DNA from: Dorea phocaeensis | GTDB lineage: Bacteria; Bacillota; Clostridia; Lachnospirales; Lachnospiraceae | Reading direction: 5' to 3' | NCBI RefSeq assembly: GCF_900240315.1 | Contig: NZ_OEPZ01000002.1 | Coordinates: forward strand, 558,001-622,000 | Length of the DNA stretch: 64,000 nt | Shown here: positions 51,315-59,479 of the stretch, in pieces | Numbering within the stretch: position 1 is the stretch's first letter | How the letters are laid out: each line of letters starts with the position of its first letter | Translations under genes and position numbers: made by a program | Notes under the pieces: generated by a model | Databases searched by the model: none | What the model was told of the DNA's origin: nothing | The model's input: only the letters and a program-made list of their open reading frames with translations

Positions 51315-52298
51315 TTAATAATTTTCCAGCACATCGAGCAAATATTCTTTATACTGCTGTTTCACATGTTCCGGTCCGATAATCTTCATCCCGGCTCCAA
51401 TTCCTGTGATCCAGCCAAAGAATTGTGGGCTTACCGATACAAGTACTTTGATTTTAAAATGATCTTCGCCCTGGGGAATCATCCACACATCATGGCCAAA
51501 ACGATCAAGCATAACACCGGCTAATTCGTTCCTGCATTCCAGCGTAACCTCCGCATCTACACCGCCATACATTCCAAAGGTTTTCTTTACAAATGCAGCC
51601 AGATCAAAATTTTTGAAGGATTCTTCCCCTTTTCGGTCCGTTTCCAGAATCTTTGTATGCTGCATCTTATCCACACGATAATGTTTAATAATTCCGACTG
51701 TTGCATCATAAGCTACCAGATAATAATTTTCGTCATCCCAGGTCAGTGCCCATGGACTGACAACATAGAAAGCGCCATTCTTTTTTAATTTGAATTCCTT
51801 TTTAATCGTCCACTCTGTGTACTGGAACGTAATTTCTTTATTCTCGTAAATGGCATTATGGATATAATCCACGTTGTAATAAACCGTCTCATTTTCCGTT
51901 TTCGGACGGTTCACAATAAAAACGTATTTGGAAAGCATTTCCACATCTGTCTTACAACAAAGCTTCTCCAATTTTTGTATCAATTCTTTTGATTTCTTCT
52001 CTGTAATAAATTTGGAAGACTGCACCGCATCTACTAGAAGCTTTAACTCCGGCAGTTCAAAATCTCTGGCACCAATATAGTACCCTGGATTCTTTCCTTT
52101 CTTCTGTTGGATATCCAGTCCAAATTTATCAAGGATCTCCATCTCTGTATAAATTGTTCTTCGATCCGTACTGATACCGTATTCCTGTTTCAGAATCGTA
52201 CATAACTCTGATGCATTGAGCATATGTTCGTCATCCGTACGTTCCAGAAGGATTTCCATTAAATATAAAGTACGGAGCTTCTGATCAAAAGAAGCCAT
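51315..52298 (-). CDS. WYL-domain transcriptional regulator
   Basis: A 327-residue regulator with an N-terminal winged helix (about residues 5-65: QKLRTLYLMEILLERTDDEHMLNASELCTIL by key QKLRTLYLMEIL, then YGISTDRRTIYTEMEILDKFGLDI) and a WYL domain (about 140-210: VDYIHNAIYENKEITFQYTEW, then SPWALTWDDENYYLVAYDA) plus a C-terminal WCX domain. WYL domains sense ligands, often nucleic acids or nucleotides. ATG 52298 is 6 bases after GAGGTG. Targets are unknown; it lies next to a decayed nuclease segment. Confidence 0.88.
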   Translation of the reverse strand: MASFDQKLRTLYLMEILLERTDDEHMLNASELCTILKQEYGISTDRRTIYTEMEILDKFGLDIQQKKGKNPGYYIGARDFELPELKLLVDAVQSSKFITEKKSKELIQKLEKLCCKTDVEMLSKYVFIVNRPKTENETVYYNVDYIHNAIYENKEITFQYTEWTIKKEFKLKKNGAFYVVSPWALTWDDENYYLVAYDATVGIIKHYRVDKMQHTKILETDRKGEESFKNFDLAAFVKKTFGMYGGVDAEVTLECRNELAGVMLDRFGHDVWMIPQGEDHFKIKVLVSVSPQFFGWITGIGAGMKIIGPEHVKQQYKEYLLDVLENY

Positions 52299-52463
52299 AG
52301 GAATCACCTCATCTTAATCTTTTCTCCTGGACAAAACCTAACACTTCTTATTTCCATCCTTTTTTTCAGTATACCATAGATAAAACAAATATATGGTATC
52401 TTCCCGCACAAAATGTAGTGAAAATACCATATTACTATTTAAAATATATTCGATGTTGTATTA

Positions 52464-53121
52464 TCATGCAAATTGTAAATCCAACCCTGAAAACAGTTCT
52501 CCTAATGTACTAGAAAGTGGTTTTGATTCCTCTTCTGGAAGTTCATACTGACTTAATTGATATTCTGGATTTAGTGTCAACTTTTTAATCAAATTTCCCG
52601 TATTAACTGCATCATCCAATCCGTCATGAAATTCCCCTTCTGGTTCTATCTCTGCTCGCTCTAATGCTTCTGCCAAGCTGATCTGTCGATTCAAACCAAA
52701 GCGTTTCATAAATACAGACTGATAATCGATCCATTTTTCTTTCTCAACAAAAGATGTAATTCTTGTGTCGTCAATTTTCTTTGCTTTTATTTCATGCAAG
52801 ATCTGATCTCTATCCGATTCACTCCATGCATATATTTTATACTCGCGGTCTCCAATCCAATTCAACATATGTAATAAAGCTTCTTGTAGCTTCGGAACAT
52901 TTTTTAGCTGGCTATTTCTGATACCTGTCAATCTTTCAATAAAATGATCAATTACTCCAAATTCAGGGTGCACGTATTGGGGTAAGTGTTCCAAGCCTTT
53001 TAAAATCTTCGTCTAGAAGAACAGCTCCGATCTGTATTGTTTCATTTGCATATTTGTAAGTTCTTTCCCCATAGTATCTTGGCACTTTACACATTTCCAA
53101 ATCAATAACTAAGTAAAACAT
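52464..53121 (-). pseudogene. DEDDh 3'-5' exonuclease (KapD/ERI-1-like), frameshifted
   Basis: Two frames together make one exonuclease. The first, from ATG 53121 (after GACGGAG), reads MFYLVIDLEMCKVPRYYGER and onward to the LLDEDFK segment, with the catalytic DxE. It then runs out of frame to a stop at 52963-52965. The second frame continues as GLEHLPQYVHPEFGVIDHF and carries the rest, with HDGLDDA giving the catalytic His and last Asp. The switch is at the run of four A (complement of 52998-53001): removing one base restores a 218-residue protein. A real mutation, a sequencing error, or programmed frameshifting can all explain it; the first is most likely. Confidence 0.8.
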
Positions 53122-53215
53122 ATTTTCTCCGTCTTCTTGCACGTTACATTTTAATTTTACTTAAAAATCAAACTCTTACGGATTCAATCCTGCATCTTCT
53201 AATAAAAGAGTTTCT

Positions 53216-53491
53216 TTATTCATCGATTTCCGTTTCTGATTTTTCAAGTTTCTTTTTGTTTTCCAGAAGGCACTTCTTACCTAAGCGACAAATAATTCCG
53301 TAATCAGTGCCCAGCACTACTTTTGCTTTTGCAGTATCTCCAATTTTGTCGTAGATTCTTCCAGCACTCATAGAATCACCGATTACCGTATAAGAACTGT
53401 TTGCCACATATCCTATTTTCCCAAGTCCTTCAAATAATTCTTTTCCAAAATAGTGTTTTGTTCCTGTCAATGTAAAATAAATCTTACTCAT
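53216..53491 (-). CDS. HIRAN-like small protein, probably internally deleted
   Basis: A 91-residue protein starting MSKIYFTLTGTKHYFGKELFE and continuing GLGKIGYVANSSYTVIGDSM. Both halves resemble the HIRAN domain, which binds DNA ends in SNF2-type and small stand-alone proteins. From memory of the family, about 20-25 residues (the MKVKLVKEPDN-type strand region) are expected between KELFE and GLGKIGY and are missing here, in frame. AAAGGAGGCAGGGCA precedes the ATG. It may be a decayed copy or a variant form. The tiny gene at 53543 lies 51 bases upstream. Confidence 0.6.
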   Translation of the reverse strand: MSKIYFTLTGTKHYFGKELFEGLGKIGYVANSSYTVIGDSMSAGRIYDKIGDTAKAKVVLGTDYGIICRLGKKCLLENKKKLEKSETEIDE

Positions 53492-53542
53492 TGCCCTGCC
53501 TCCTTTTGCTCTTTCATTCTAATTCCAAAATAATGATGTTCC

Positions 53543-53611
53543 TTATTCATTTCTTATTAATTTCAAAACATAACTTCCGACAAAAAGCAAAGTAATTCCT
53601 GGTAAAAACAT
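53543..53611 (-). CDS. 22-residue hydrophobic peptide
   Basis: A very short reading frame, MFLPGITLLFVGSYVLKLIR then NE and stop. The evidence is an excellent ribosome site, AGGAGGA, 7 bases before the ATG, and a composition fit for one membrane helix with a charged C-terminus. It lies upstream of the HIRAN-like gene on the same strand. It may be a small membrane protein, a toxin-like peptide, or a chance frame. Confidence 0.45.
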   Translation of the reverse strand: MFLPGITLLFVGSYVLKLIRNE

Positions 53612-53702
53612 ACTCTTTCCTCCTACATATTTCCTCTTTTGATGTTATCATTTTACAATAGATAGCTGTGCAAAAATCCCGACATCCAAAGAATTTGGCT
53701 TC

Positions 53703-53735
53703 AAAAAAAAGAAGTAGATATCAAATCTACTTCTT
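53703..53735 (-). terminator. Terminator of the tRNA-Arg gene
   Basis: Stem AAGAAGTAGAT/ATCTACTTCTT with a 5-base loop and, on the minus strand, an eight-T run. Confidence 0.9.
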
Positions 53736-53766
53736 CCACATTCTGAAAACCGTCTTTTTTTCGAAC

Positions 53767-53837
53767 GTTTCCTGCGGGAATCGAACCCACAACTAGCGCT
53801 TAGGAGGCGCTTGTTATATCCATTTAACTAAGGAAAC
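53767..53837 (-). tRNA. tRNA-Arg (anticodon CCU)
   Basis: On the minus strand: acceptor GTTTCCT/AGGAAAC, D-arm with AGTTAAATGGATATAAC, anticodon stem AGCGC/GCGCT around loop CTCCTAA with CCT at positions 34-36, and T-arm GTGGG-TTCGATT-CCCGC. 71 bases, no encoded CCA. It reads AGG. It stands alone with its own terminator. Confidence 0.95.
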
Positions 53838-53888
53838 AAATATCAATTTTTAAAGCATGGTTATTTTATCATAAAATCACCTTATTGT

Positions 53889-53921
53889 AAAGGAGGGGAT
53901 CAATTACTGATCTCCTCCTTC
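53889..53921 (-). terminator. Hairpin after the DUF3881 gene
   Basis: Stem AGGAGGGGATCA/TGATCTCCTCCT (one G·T pair), followed on the minus strand by TTTAC; a moderate terminator. Confidence 0.6.
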
Positions 53922-53970
53922 TATTGAACTTTTATTGAAACATTTACGGAACCTTTTCCATTAAATCTAA

Positions 53971-54843
53971 TTAAAAATTAATTCTTCCCTGCATCCAGAC
54001 AACACCTTTAAACCTTCTTCCTTCCTTTGGCTCACCAGTCAATCCCGCCGCTGGCACGCAGACATCAAACTGCAGTCCATTGACCTCTAATTTCATAATA
54101 TAAAGAGATTCTGTGGTCAGTTCATTCTCCACTTCATACAATTCCAGGATTTCTCCCAGTACCGAATAGCAATCGCATTCCACTCCATAAGGCATTAAAT
54201 AGCTTTCCACAATACTGAATACATCTTCTGATGCAAGGCGTCTGGATACTTTGGAATACGTATCGATATCTTCCAGGGTCAAGCTTTCCATCGCCTGCGG
54301 ATCTCCATTTTTTGCTGCACTCATCAACATCATGCGGTTATGAACATCTTCCTGCTGCTTCTTCTGCTGTTCCTCATTCTTTTTGATAGGAAGCAGTATT
54401 GTTCCTTTGTTCCCAAGCCCTGATAATGTCACAGATTTATAACGAATAGACGCACCCTTTCGCTGTACTTCCTTCTTATACTCCATGATATTCTGCAATG
54501 TGAAAATCAAATTAATTCCCACTTTTGGCTCTTCACAGATTCCCACATAAGAATCCTTATCGATACGTTGTTCAACAAAAATATCTGCATAGGATGTCAC
54601 CCCAGTACCAATCAAATATGGACAATAATAGTCTGGTGAAAAGATCTCATCCTTCTCCAAAGTCCCATACAGAGATATTCCAATTCCTGGTGCGTATTCT
54701 TTTCGGTATTCACAGAAATCTTCCTCTCCCTGTGAAACCAGATCGTACTGGGTAAAGGAATCTCTGGTATCTCTGATCACTTCTTTTTGCGCTTTTTTCC
54801 CTTTTACTAGTCCAAATCCTATGGATTTCAGGTATTGATGCAT
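53971..54843 (-). CDS. DUF3881 family protein
   Basis: A 290-residue soluble protein MHQYLKSIGFGLVKGKKAQK. It matches the DUF3881 family, found mostly in Lachnospiraceae, with the central DYYCPYLIGTGVTSYADIFVE and GICEEPKVGINLIFTLQN. Function is unknown. The last part, GLTGEPKEGRRFKGVVWMQGRINF, is also typical. A weak AGGA lies 8 bases before the ATG. Next to serS, but separated by 35 bases. Confidence 0.85.
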   Translation of the reverse strand: MHQYLKSIGFGLVKGKKAQKEVIRDTRDSFTQYDLVSQGEEDFCEYRKEYAPGIGISLYGTLEKDEIFSPDYYCPYLIGTGVTSYADIFVEQRIDKDSYVGICEEPKVGINLIFTLQNIMEYKKEVQRKGASIRYKSVTLSGLGNKGTILLPIKKNEEQQKKQQEDVHNRMMLMSAAKNGDPQAMESLTLEDIDTYSKVSRRLASEDVFSIVESYLMPYGVECDCYSVLGEILELYEVENELTTESLYIMKLEVNGLQFDVCVPAAGLTGEPKEGRRFKGVVWMQGRINF

Positions 54844-54878
54844 ATTTGTTTTCCTATAATTTTTATTCTAAATTCAAT

Positions 54879-56165
54879 CTATTTCTTTGGTGTCAATTTT
54901 GTCATTCCGCCCATATATGGCTGTAATACTTCCGGAATCTTCACAGATCCATCTTCCTGCAGATTATTCTCAAGGAATGCAATTAACATTCTCGGCGGAG
55001 CTGCTACTGTATTGTTTAATGTGTGAGCAAAGTATTTTCCGTCTTCTCCCTTTACGCGAATTCCAAGACGTCTTGCCTGAGCATCTCCAAGATTAGAACA
55101 GCTTCCTACCTCAAAATACTTCTTCTGTCTCGGAGACCACGCCTCAACATCACAGGATTTCACTTTCAAATCTGCCAAGTCGCCAGAGCAGCACTCCAAT
55201 GTACGAACCGGGATATCCATAGAACGGAATAAATCAACCGTATTCTGCCACAGCACATCATACCATTTCTTGCTTTCTTCTGGCTTACATACTACAATCA
55301 TTTCCTGCTTTTCAAACTGATGGATTCTGTAAACTCCACGCTCTTCAATTCCATGTGCTCCCTTTTCCTTACGGAAACATGGAGAATAGCTGGTCAGTGT
55401 CTGTGGAAGCTGATCTTCTGTCAGCATTGTATCAATGAATTTTCCAATCATAGAATGCTCACTCGTACCGATCAGATACAGATCCTCTCCTTCGATCTTA
55501 TACATCATTGCATCCATCTCTGCAAAGCTCATAACTCCCGTTACCACATTGCTTCTGATCATAAATGGAGGAATACAATAAGTAAATCCTCTTCCAATCA
55601 TAAAGTCTCTTGCATAAGAAAGGACTGCAGAGTGTAATCTTGCGATGTCTCCCATCAAATAATAAAATCCATTTCCCGCAACTTTTCCTGCACTTTCCAA
55701 ATCAATACCGTTAAAGCTTTCCATAATCTCTGTGTGATATGGAATCTCATAATCCGGAACTACCGGTTCTCCATACTTCTGAATTTCCACATTTTCACTG
55801 TCATCTTTTCCAATCGGTACGCTTGGATCAATGATATTTGGAATTGTCATCATAATCTTTTTGATCTTTGCTTCTACTTCTTTCTCTTCTGCAGATAACT
55901 TTTCCACACGATCCGCATTTTCAGCTACTTTTTTCTTCAGCTCTTCTGCATCTTCTTTTCTTCCCTGTGCCATACAAGCGCCGATTTCTTTGGAAATTTT
56001 ATTTCTGTCAGCTCGAAGTGCTTCTACTTCCTGCTTGATCTCACGGTTTTTCTGATCCAATTCCAGAACCTCATCTACCAATGGAAGCTTTTCATCCTGG
56101 AATTTTTTCTTGATGTTTTCCTTTACAACCTCTGGATTCATTCTCACAAATTTCATGTCTAACAT
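54879..56165 (-). CDS. serS: Seryl-tRNA synthetase
   Basis: Class II synthetase that charges tRNA-Ser. N-terminal coiled-coil arm (about residues 27-105, rich in Glu/Lys), then motif 2 in SPCFRKEKGAHGIEERGVYRIHQFEKQE (key FRKEKG) and motif 3 in NNTVAAPPRMLIAFLENN. The phrase LIGTSEHSMIGKF and QKKYFEVGSCSNLGDAQARRLGIR are diagnostic. 428 residues is normal. GAGGAGGATA precedes the ATG. Confidence 0.98.
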   Translation of the reverse strand: MLDMKFVRMNPEVVKENIKKKFQDEKLPLVDEVLELDQKNREIKQEVEALRADRNKISKEIGACMAQGRKEDAEELKKKVAENADRVEKLSAEEKEVEAKIKKIMMTIPNIIDPSVPIGKDDSENVEIQKYGEPVVPDYEIPYHTEIMESFNGIDLESAGKVAGNGFYYLMGDIARLHSAVLSYARDFMIGRGFTYCIPPFMIRSNVVTGVMSFAEMDAMMYKIEGEDLYLIGTSEHSMIGKFIDTMLTEDQLPQTLTSYSPCFRKEKGAHGIEERGVYRIHQFEKQEMIVVCKPEESKKWYDVLWQNTVDLFRSMDIPVRTLECCSGDLADLKVKSCDVEAWSPRQKKYFEVGSCSNLGDAQARRLGIRVKGEDGKYFAHTLNNTVAAPPRMLIAFLENNLQEDGSVKIPEVLQPYMGGMTKLTPKK

Positions 56166-56228
56166 AACTATATCCTCCTCATCTTGTCTAAATCATTCTT
56201 TTCTTACTATTTTTCTATTTTTTCTTTT

Positions 56229-56780
56229 TTAATTCTTTTCCTTAGACTTCTTCTTTTCTTTTACGTCTGTTTCATACGGATCAGAAAAAATCGCCTTATC
56301 CAGTGCTTCAATTTCTTCCTCTGATAACTCTACATAGCTTTCACCGTTCACAATTTCTTTTGCATACGTGTAACAACCTTCCCGGCTATGCATTGCATTT
56401 AAAATCCATCCGCTGTTCTTACCATTTAACATTGCCAACACGAAACTAAGCTTTCCGCCCATTTCATTAAACGCATCATATTTGACAATCCCGATCTTCT
56501 GATAATCGCTTTCCATCCGCTTATTAATTTCTTTAATATCCATGCGGTTTTGCTTTGTGATTTTCAGAATTGCTTCCGCTTCCGCAAATTTATCTGCCAG
56601 ACTCTCTTCCAAAGTCTTCCCATCTTTTCCCTTCATAAACGTTGCATAACTGCTCTTTAACCGATTATACTTCATCGTTACATTTACATACAACACAAAA
56701 AGTACAATAATTAAAATCAGCAAAAACAGGAATATAAATGCAGGATCAATTCCTAACGCTTTCAATATTTTACTTTCCAT
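56229..56780 (-). CDS. DUF4446 family protein
   Basis: A 183-residue protein with one N-terminal span (PAFIFLFLLILIIVLFVLYV) and the DUF4446 motifs KYDAFNEMGGKLSFVLAMLN and MHSREGCYTYAKEIVNG. It occurs after parB in many clostridia, as here. Function unknown, perhaps linked to chromosome segregation by position. The stop lies 63 bases before serS. Confidence 0.9.
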   Translation of the reverse strand: MESKILKALGIDPAFIFLFLLILIIVLFVLYVNVTMKYNRLKSSYATFMKGKDGKTLEESLADKFAEAEAILKITKQNRMDIKEINKRMESDYQKIGIVKYDAFNEMGGKLSFVLAMLNGKNSGWILNAMHSREGCYTYAKEIVNGESYVELSEEEIEALDKAIFSDPYETDVKEKKKSKEKN

Positions 56781-56786
56781 AAATCT

Positions 56787-57701
56787 TTATTCTTCCCTTC
56801 TTAAGCTCATCAGAAGCTCGAACACTCGTTCTAATTCTTCATCTGAATAATATTCGATCTCTATTTTTCCTTTTCCCTTCCCTTTAGAAGCGATATGAAC
56901 CTTTGTCCCTATAACTTCTTTCATTTTTTCCTCTAAACTGGTATAAATAAATTGATTTTCTTCTGTTTTCTTCTCTTTTTGCTTCTTTGGATTTTTAATT
57001 TCTTTGATCATTCGTTCAATATCTCGAACACTCAATTTTTCATCAAAAATCAGATTTGCCAATGCATACTGCTGCTCTTTATCATCAATTGCCAGAAGAG
57101 CTCTCGCATGTCCTGTTGAGATCATGTCATCAATAATCATTTGCTGTACTCTTTCATCCAGTTTCAGCAAACGCATAGAATTCGTAACCGCTGTACGACT
57201 CTTTGACACTCGTTCTGCCACTTCATCCTGTTTAAGATTAAACTCTTCCAGTAATCTCTTAAAGGCCATTGCCTCTTCAATTGGATTCAAATTTTCTCTT
57301 TGGATATTCTCAATCAATCCAATTTCAACAATTTCCTGTTCTGTATAATCCTTTACAATCACAGGAACTTCTTTTAATTTTGCCCGTTTTGCAGCTCTCC
57401 AGCGTCTTTCTCCTGCAATAATCTCATAATAATCTTTATTTTTTCTTACAAGAAGCGGTTGAAGAATACCATGCTGCTTAATAGATTCTGCAAGTTCATC
57501 TAAAGCATCTTCTTCAAAATTTTTTCGTGGCTGCTTTCTATTTGGTTCTACCATATTGATATTCAATAGGGTTTCCCCTGTTTTTAGATCATCTTCCTTC
57601 TTTTCTGTCGATGAAGCCGATGATGAACTTGATTTCACACTCCTATTTGCCGGAATTAGACTATCCAGCCCTTTTCCAAGACCATTTTTCTTTACTGCCA
57701 T
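56787..57701 (-). CDS. parB: ParB/Spo0J chromosome partition protein
   Basis: CTP-dependent DNA clamp that loads on parS and brings SMC to the origin region. Domains: N-terminal ParB domain with the CTP-binding GERRWRAAKRAKL (about residues 98-110) and ENIQRENLNPIEEA, the helix-turn-helix EFNLKQDEVAERVSKSRTAVTNSMRLL (key KQDEVAERVSKSR, about 153-165) and STGHARALL, and a C-terminal dimer domain. Two matching parS sites lie at 58570 and 58669. AGGGGAGG precedes the ATG. Confidence 0.97.
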   Translation of the reverse strand: MAVKKNGLGKGLDSLIPANRSVKSSSSSASSTEKKEDDLKTGETLLNINMVEPNRKQPRKNFEEDALDELAESIKQHGILQPLLVRKNKDYYEIIAGERRWRAAKRAKLKEVPVIVKDYTEQEIVEIGLIENIQRENLNPIEEAMAFKRLLEEFNLKQDEVAERVSKSRTAVTNSMRLLKLDERVQQMIIDDMISTGHARALLAIDDKEQQYALANLIFDEKLSVRDIERMIKEIKNPKKQKEKKTEENQFIYTSLEEKMKEVIGTKVHIASKGKGKGKIEIEYYSDEELERVFELLMSLRREE

Positions 57702-57733
57702 CTTTTTTCCTCCCCTATCATTACCTATAACGC

Positions 57734-58504
57734 CTACTCTTCTTCTCCTTTATGAATCACTTCATCAGCAAGTCTCATATAACTCTCTGCTCCTGCCGAT
57801 TTTGGATCATATTTATTAATAGGCATCCCATAACTTGGAGCTTCTGCAAGACGTATATTTCTTGGAATAATCGTTTTATAGATATTCTGTTCCAGATTAT
57901 CTTTGACATTTTCCACTACCTGCAATGACAGATTGGTTCTGGCATCATACATCGTAAACACCACACCTTCTATCTCAATCACTGGATTTAAACGTTCTTT
58001 TACCAGTTCTACTGTATGTATCAGCTGACTTAAGCCTTCCAACGCATAATACTCACACTGAATTGGAACTAACACAGAATCAGCCGTTGTCATAGCATTA
58101 ATAGTAAGCATGCTTAACGACGGCGGACAATCGATAACAACAAAGTCATATCTATCTCTTATCTTGTGAACTTCTTTCTGAACTATAAATTCTTTATTTT
58201 CCACTCCTATTAGTTCAATTTCAGCCGCTGACAAATCTATATTAGTAGGAAGAATATCCAGATTTTCCATTACATCTTTCTGTATTACTTCTTCGATACC
58301 GGCTTGTCCAATAATCATATCATAGATTGTCTTTTCTGCTTCGTCTTTATCCACTCCTAATCCACTGGTCATATTTCCCTGTGGATCCATATCGATTGCT
58401 AAGACTTTTTGTCCTTTTTCGGCAAGACAGGCAGATAAGTTAATAGCAGTAGTTGTCTTTCCTACCCCACCCTTTTGATTGGCGATAGCTATAATTCTTC
58501 CCAT
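57734..58504 (-). CDS. parA: ParA/Soj chromosome partition ATPase
   Basis: MinD/ParA-type ATPase that works with ParB in origin segregation and, in Bacillus, controls DnaA. Deviant Walker A KGGVGKTTTAINLSACLA (about residues 10-27), Walker A' LAIDMDPQGNMTSGLG and Walker B FVVIDCPPSLSMLT are clear. Length of 256 is typical. GAAAGGTGA precedes the ATG, and parB follows after 32 bases. The parS sites lie immediately upstream. Confidence 0.97.
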   Translation of the reverse strand: MGRIIAIANQKGGVGKTTTAINLSACLAEKGQKVLAIDMDPQGNMTSGLGVDKDEAEKTIYDMIIGQAGIEEVIQKDVMENLDILPTNIDLSAAEIELIGVENKEFIVQKEVHKIRDRYDFVVIDCPPSLSMLTINAMTTADSVLVPIQCEYYALEGLSQLIHTVELVKERLNPVIEIEGVVFTMYDARTNLSLQVVENVKDNLEQNIYKTIIPRNIRLAEAPSYGMPINKYDPKSAGAESYMRLADEVIHKGEEE

Positions 58505-58569
58505 TGTTAATCACCTTTCTTTTTGACATAGATCTAGTATACCACTTTTTCATACACTTATCCACCCAA

Positions 58570-58585
58570 TGTTTCACGTGAAACA
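58570..58585. promoter_or_regulatory. parS: parS site 1
   Basis: TGTTTCACGTGAAACA, an exact match to the 16-base parS consensus, 66 bases upstream of parA. Confidence 0.97.
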
Positions 58586-58613
58586 TTAATTTTTTCATAA
58601 CTTTTTAATCTTT

Positions 58614-58655
58614 CAATTGGGGACGGAGTTTTTTCATTTGTACACGTCCCAAATT
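58614..58655. repeat. REP-like hairpin F between the two parS sites
   Basis: aattggggacggag (58614-58628 region) pairs with cgtcccaaatt; the inner part is the reverse complement of hairpins D and E (tcatttgtacac). It fills the space between the parS sites. Confidence 0.83.
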
Positions 58656-58660
58656 TAAAA

Positions 58661-58692
58661 AGTAGTAATGTTTCACGTGAAACATTACTACT
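58661..58692. promoter_or_regulatory. parS: parS site 2 in a 32-base perfect palindrome
   Basis: The second exact parS is at 58669-58684. It is extended on both sides by AGTAGTAA/TTACTACT to give a 32-base perfect palindrome, 6 bases after the rsmG stop, followed by A/T-rich DNA. It may also act as the rsmG terminator. Confidence 0.93.
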
Positions 58693-58698
58693 CTCTTT

Positions 58699-59412
58699 TC
58701 ACTTAATCGGTTCCTTTGCTGGCAATCCGGCTTTTCTTGGATATTTTTTCCCTGTTTCCTTTACTTTTTCTATTTTTACAAAGGATCTTGAAATATCTGT
58801 ACCTGATAATTCAAACTTTTCTATTCTTTCTACTTTTCCACCAAGAATGCTAATTGCCTTTCCTGATTCTTTTACTTCCTGATCTATTTCGCCCGACTTA
58901 TAAGAAACAAAGTTTCCTCCTACCTTTACATATGGAAGACAATATTCTGATAATGTTGAAAGATTGGCAACTGCACGTGATACACAGAGATCATACTGTT
59001 CTCGATATTCTTCTTTTTTCGCATAATCTTCTGCTCTTCCATGCATAGTGTAGATATTTGCTAATCCTAATTCTGCAATCACAGTATCTAAAAATTTAAT
59101 TCTTTTATTTAAGGAATCCAATAAGGTAACCTTTAAGTGTGGATAAACAATTTTTAATGGAATTCCTGGAAATCCTGCTCCGGTTCCTATATCAATAACC
59201 CACTCCACATTGTTAAGATCCATTACCTTTACAATAGAAATACTGTCTACAAAATGTTTCGTCAGCACTTCTTCATATTCTGTGATTCCGGTAAGATTCA
59301 TCATCTTATTCCATTCCACTAATAGTTCATAGTATAAATCAAACTGTTCTAGCATTCGGTCTGTAAGATTTATTTCTAAATCTCCAAGTTTTTCTTTCAA
59401 TAAATGTGTCAT
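58699..59412 (-). CDS. rsmG: 16S rRNA (guanine527-N7)-methyltransferase
   Basis: Methylates G527 in 16S rRNA. The SAM site is VIDIGTGAGFPGIPLKI (about residues 74-90), with LLDSLNKRIKFLDTVI and CVSRAVANLSTLSEYCLPYV typical of GidB/RsmG. The ATG at 59412 follows GGGAGTG at 9 bases; the nine upstream codons look non-coding. Order mnmE-mnmG-rsmG-parA-parB is conserved by the origin. Confidence 0.96.
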   Translation of the reverse strand: MTHLLKEKLGDLEINLTDRMLEQFDLYYELLVEWNKMMNLTGITEYEEVLTKHFVDSISIVKVMDLNNVEWVIDIGTGAGFPGIPLKIVYPHLKVTLLDSLNKRIKFLDTVIAELGLANIYTMHGRAEDYAKKEEYREQYDLCVSRAVANLSTLSEYCLPYVKVGGNFVSYKSGEIDQEVKESGKAISILGGKVERIEKFELSGTDISRSFVKIEKVKETGKKYPRKAGLPAKEPIK

Positions 59413-59479
59413 ACTCTTATACACTCCCAGTATCAACAAATTCTTGCTTTATATATTACTTGTCTTTATCTATTTCTTT

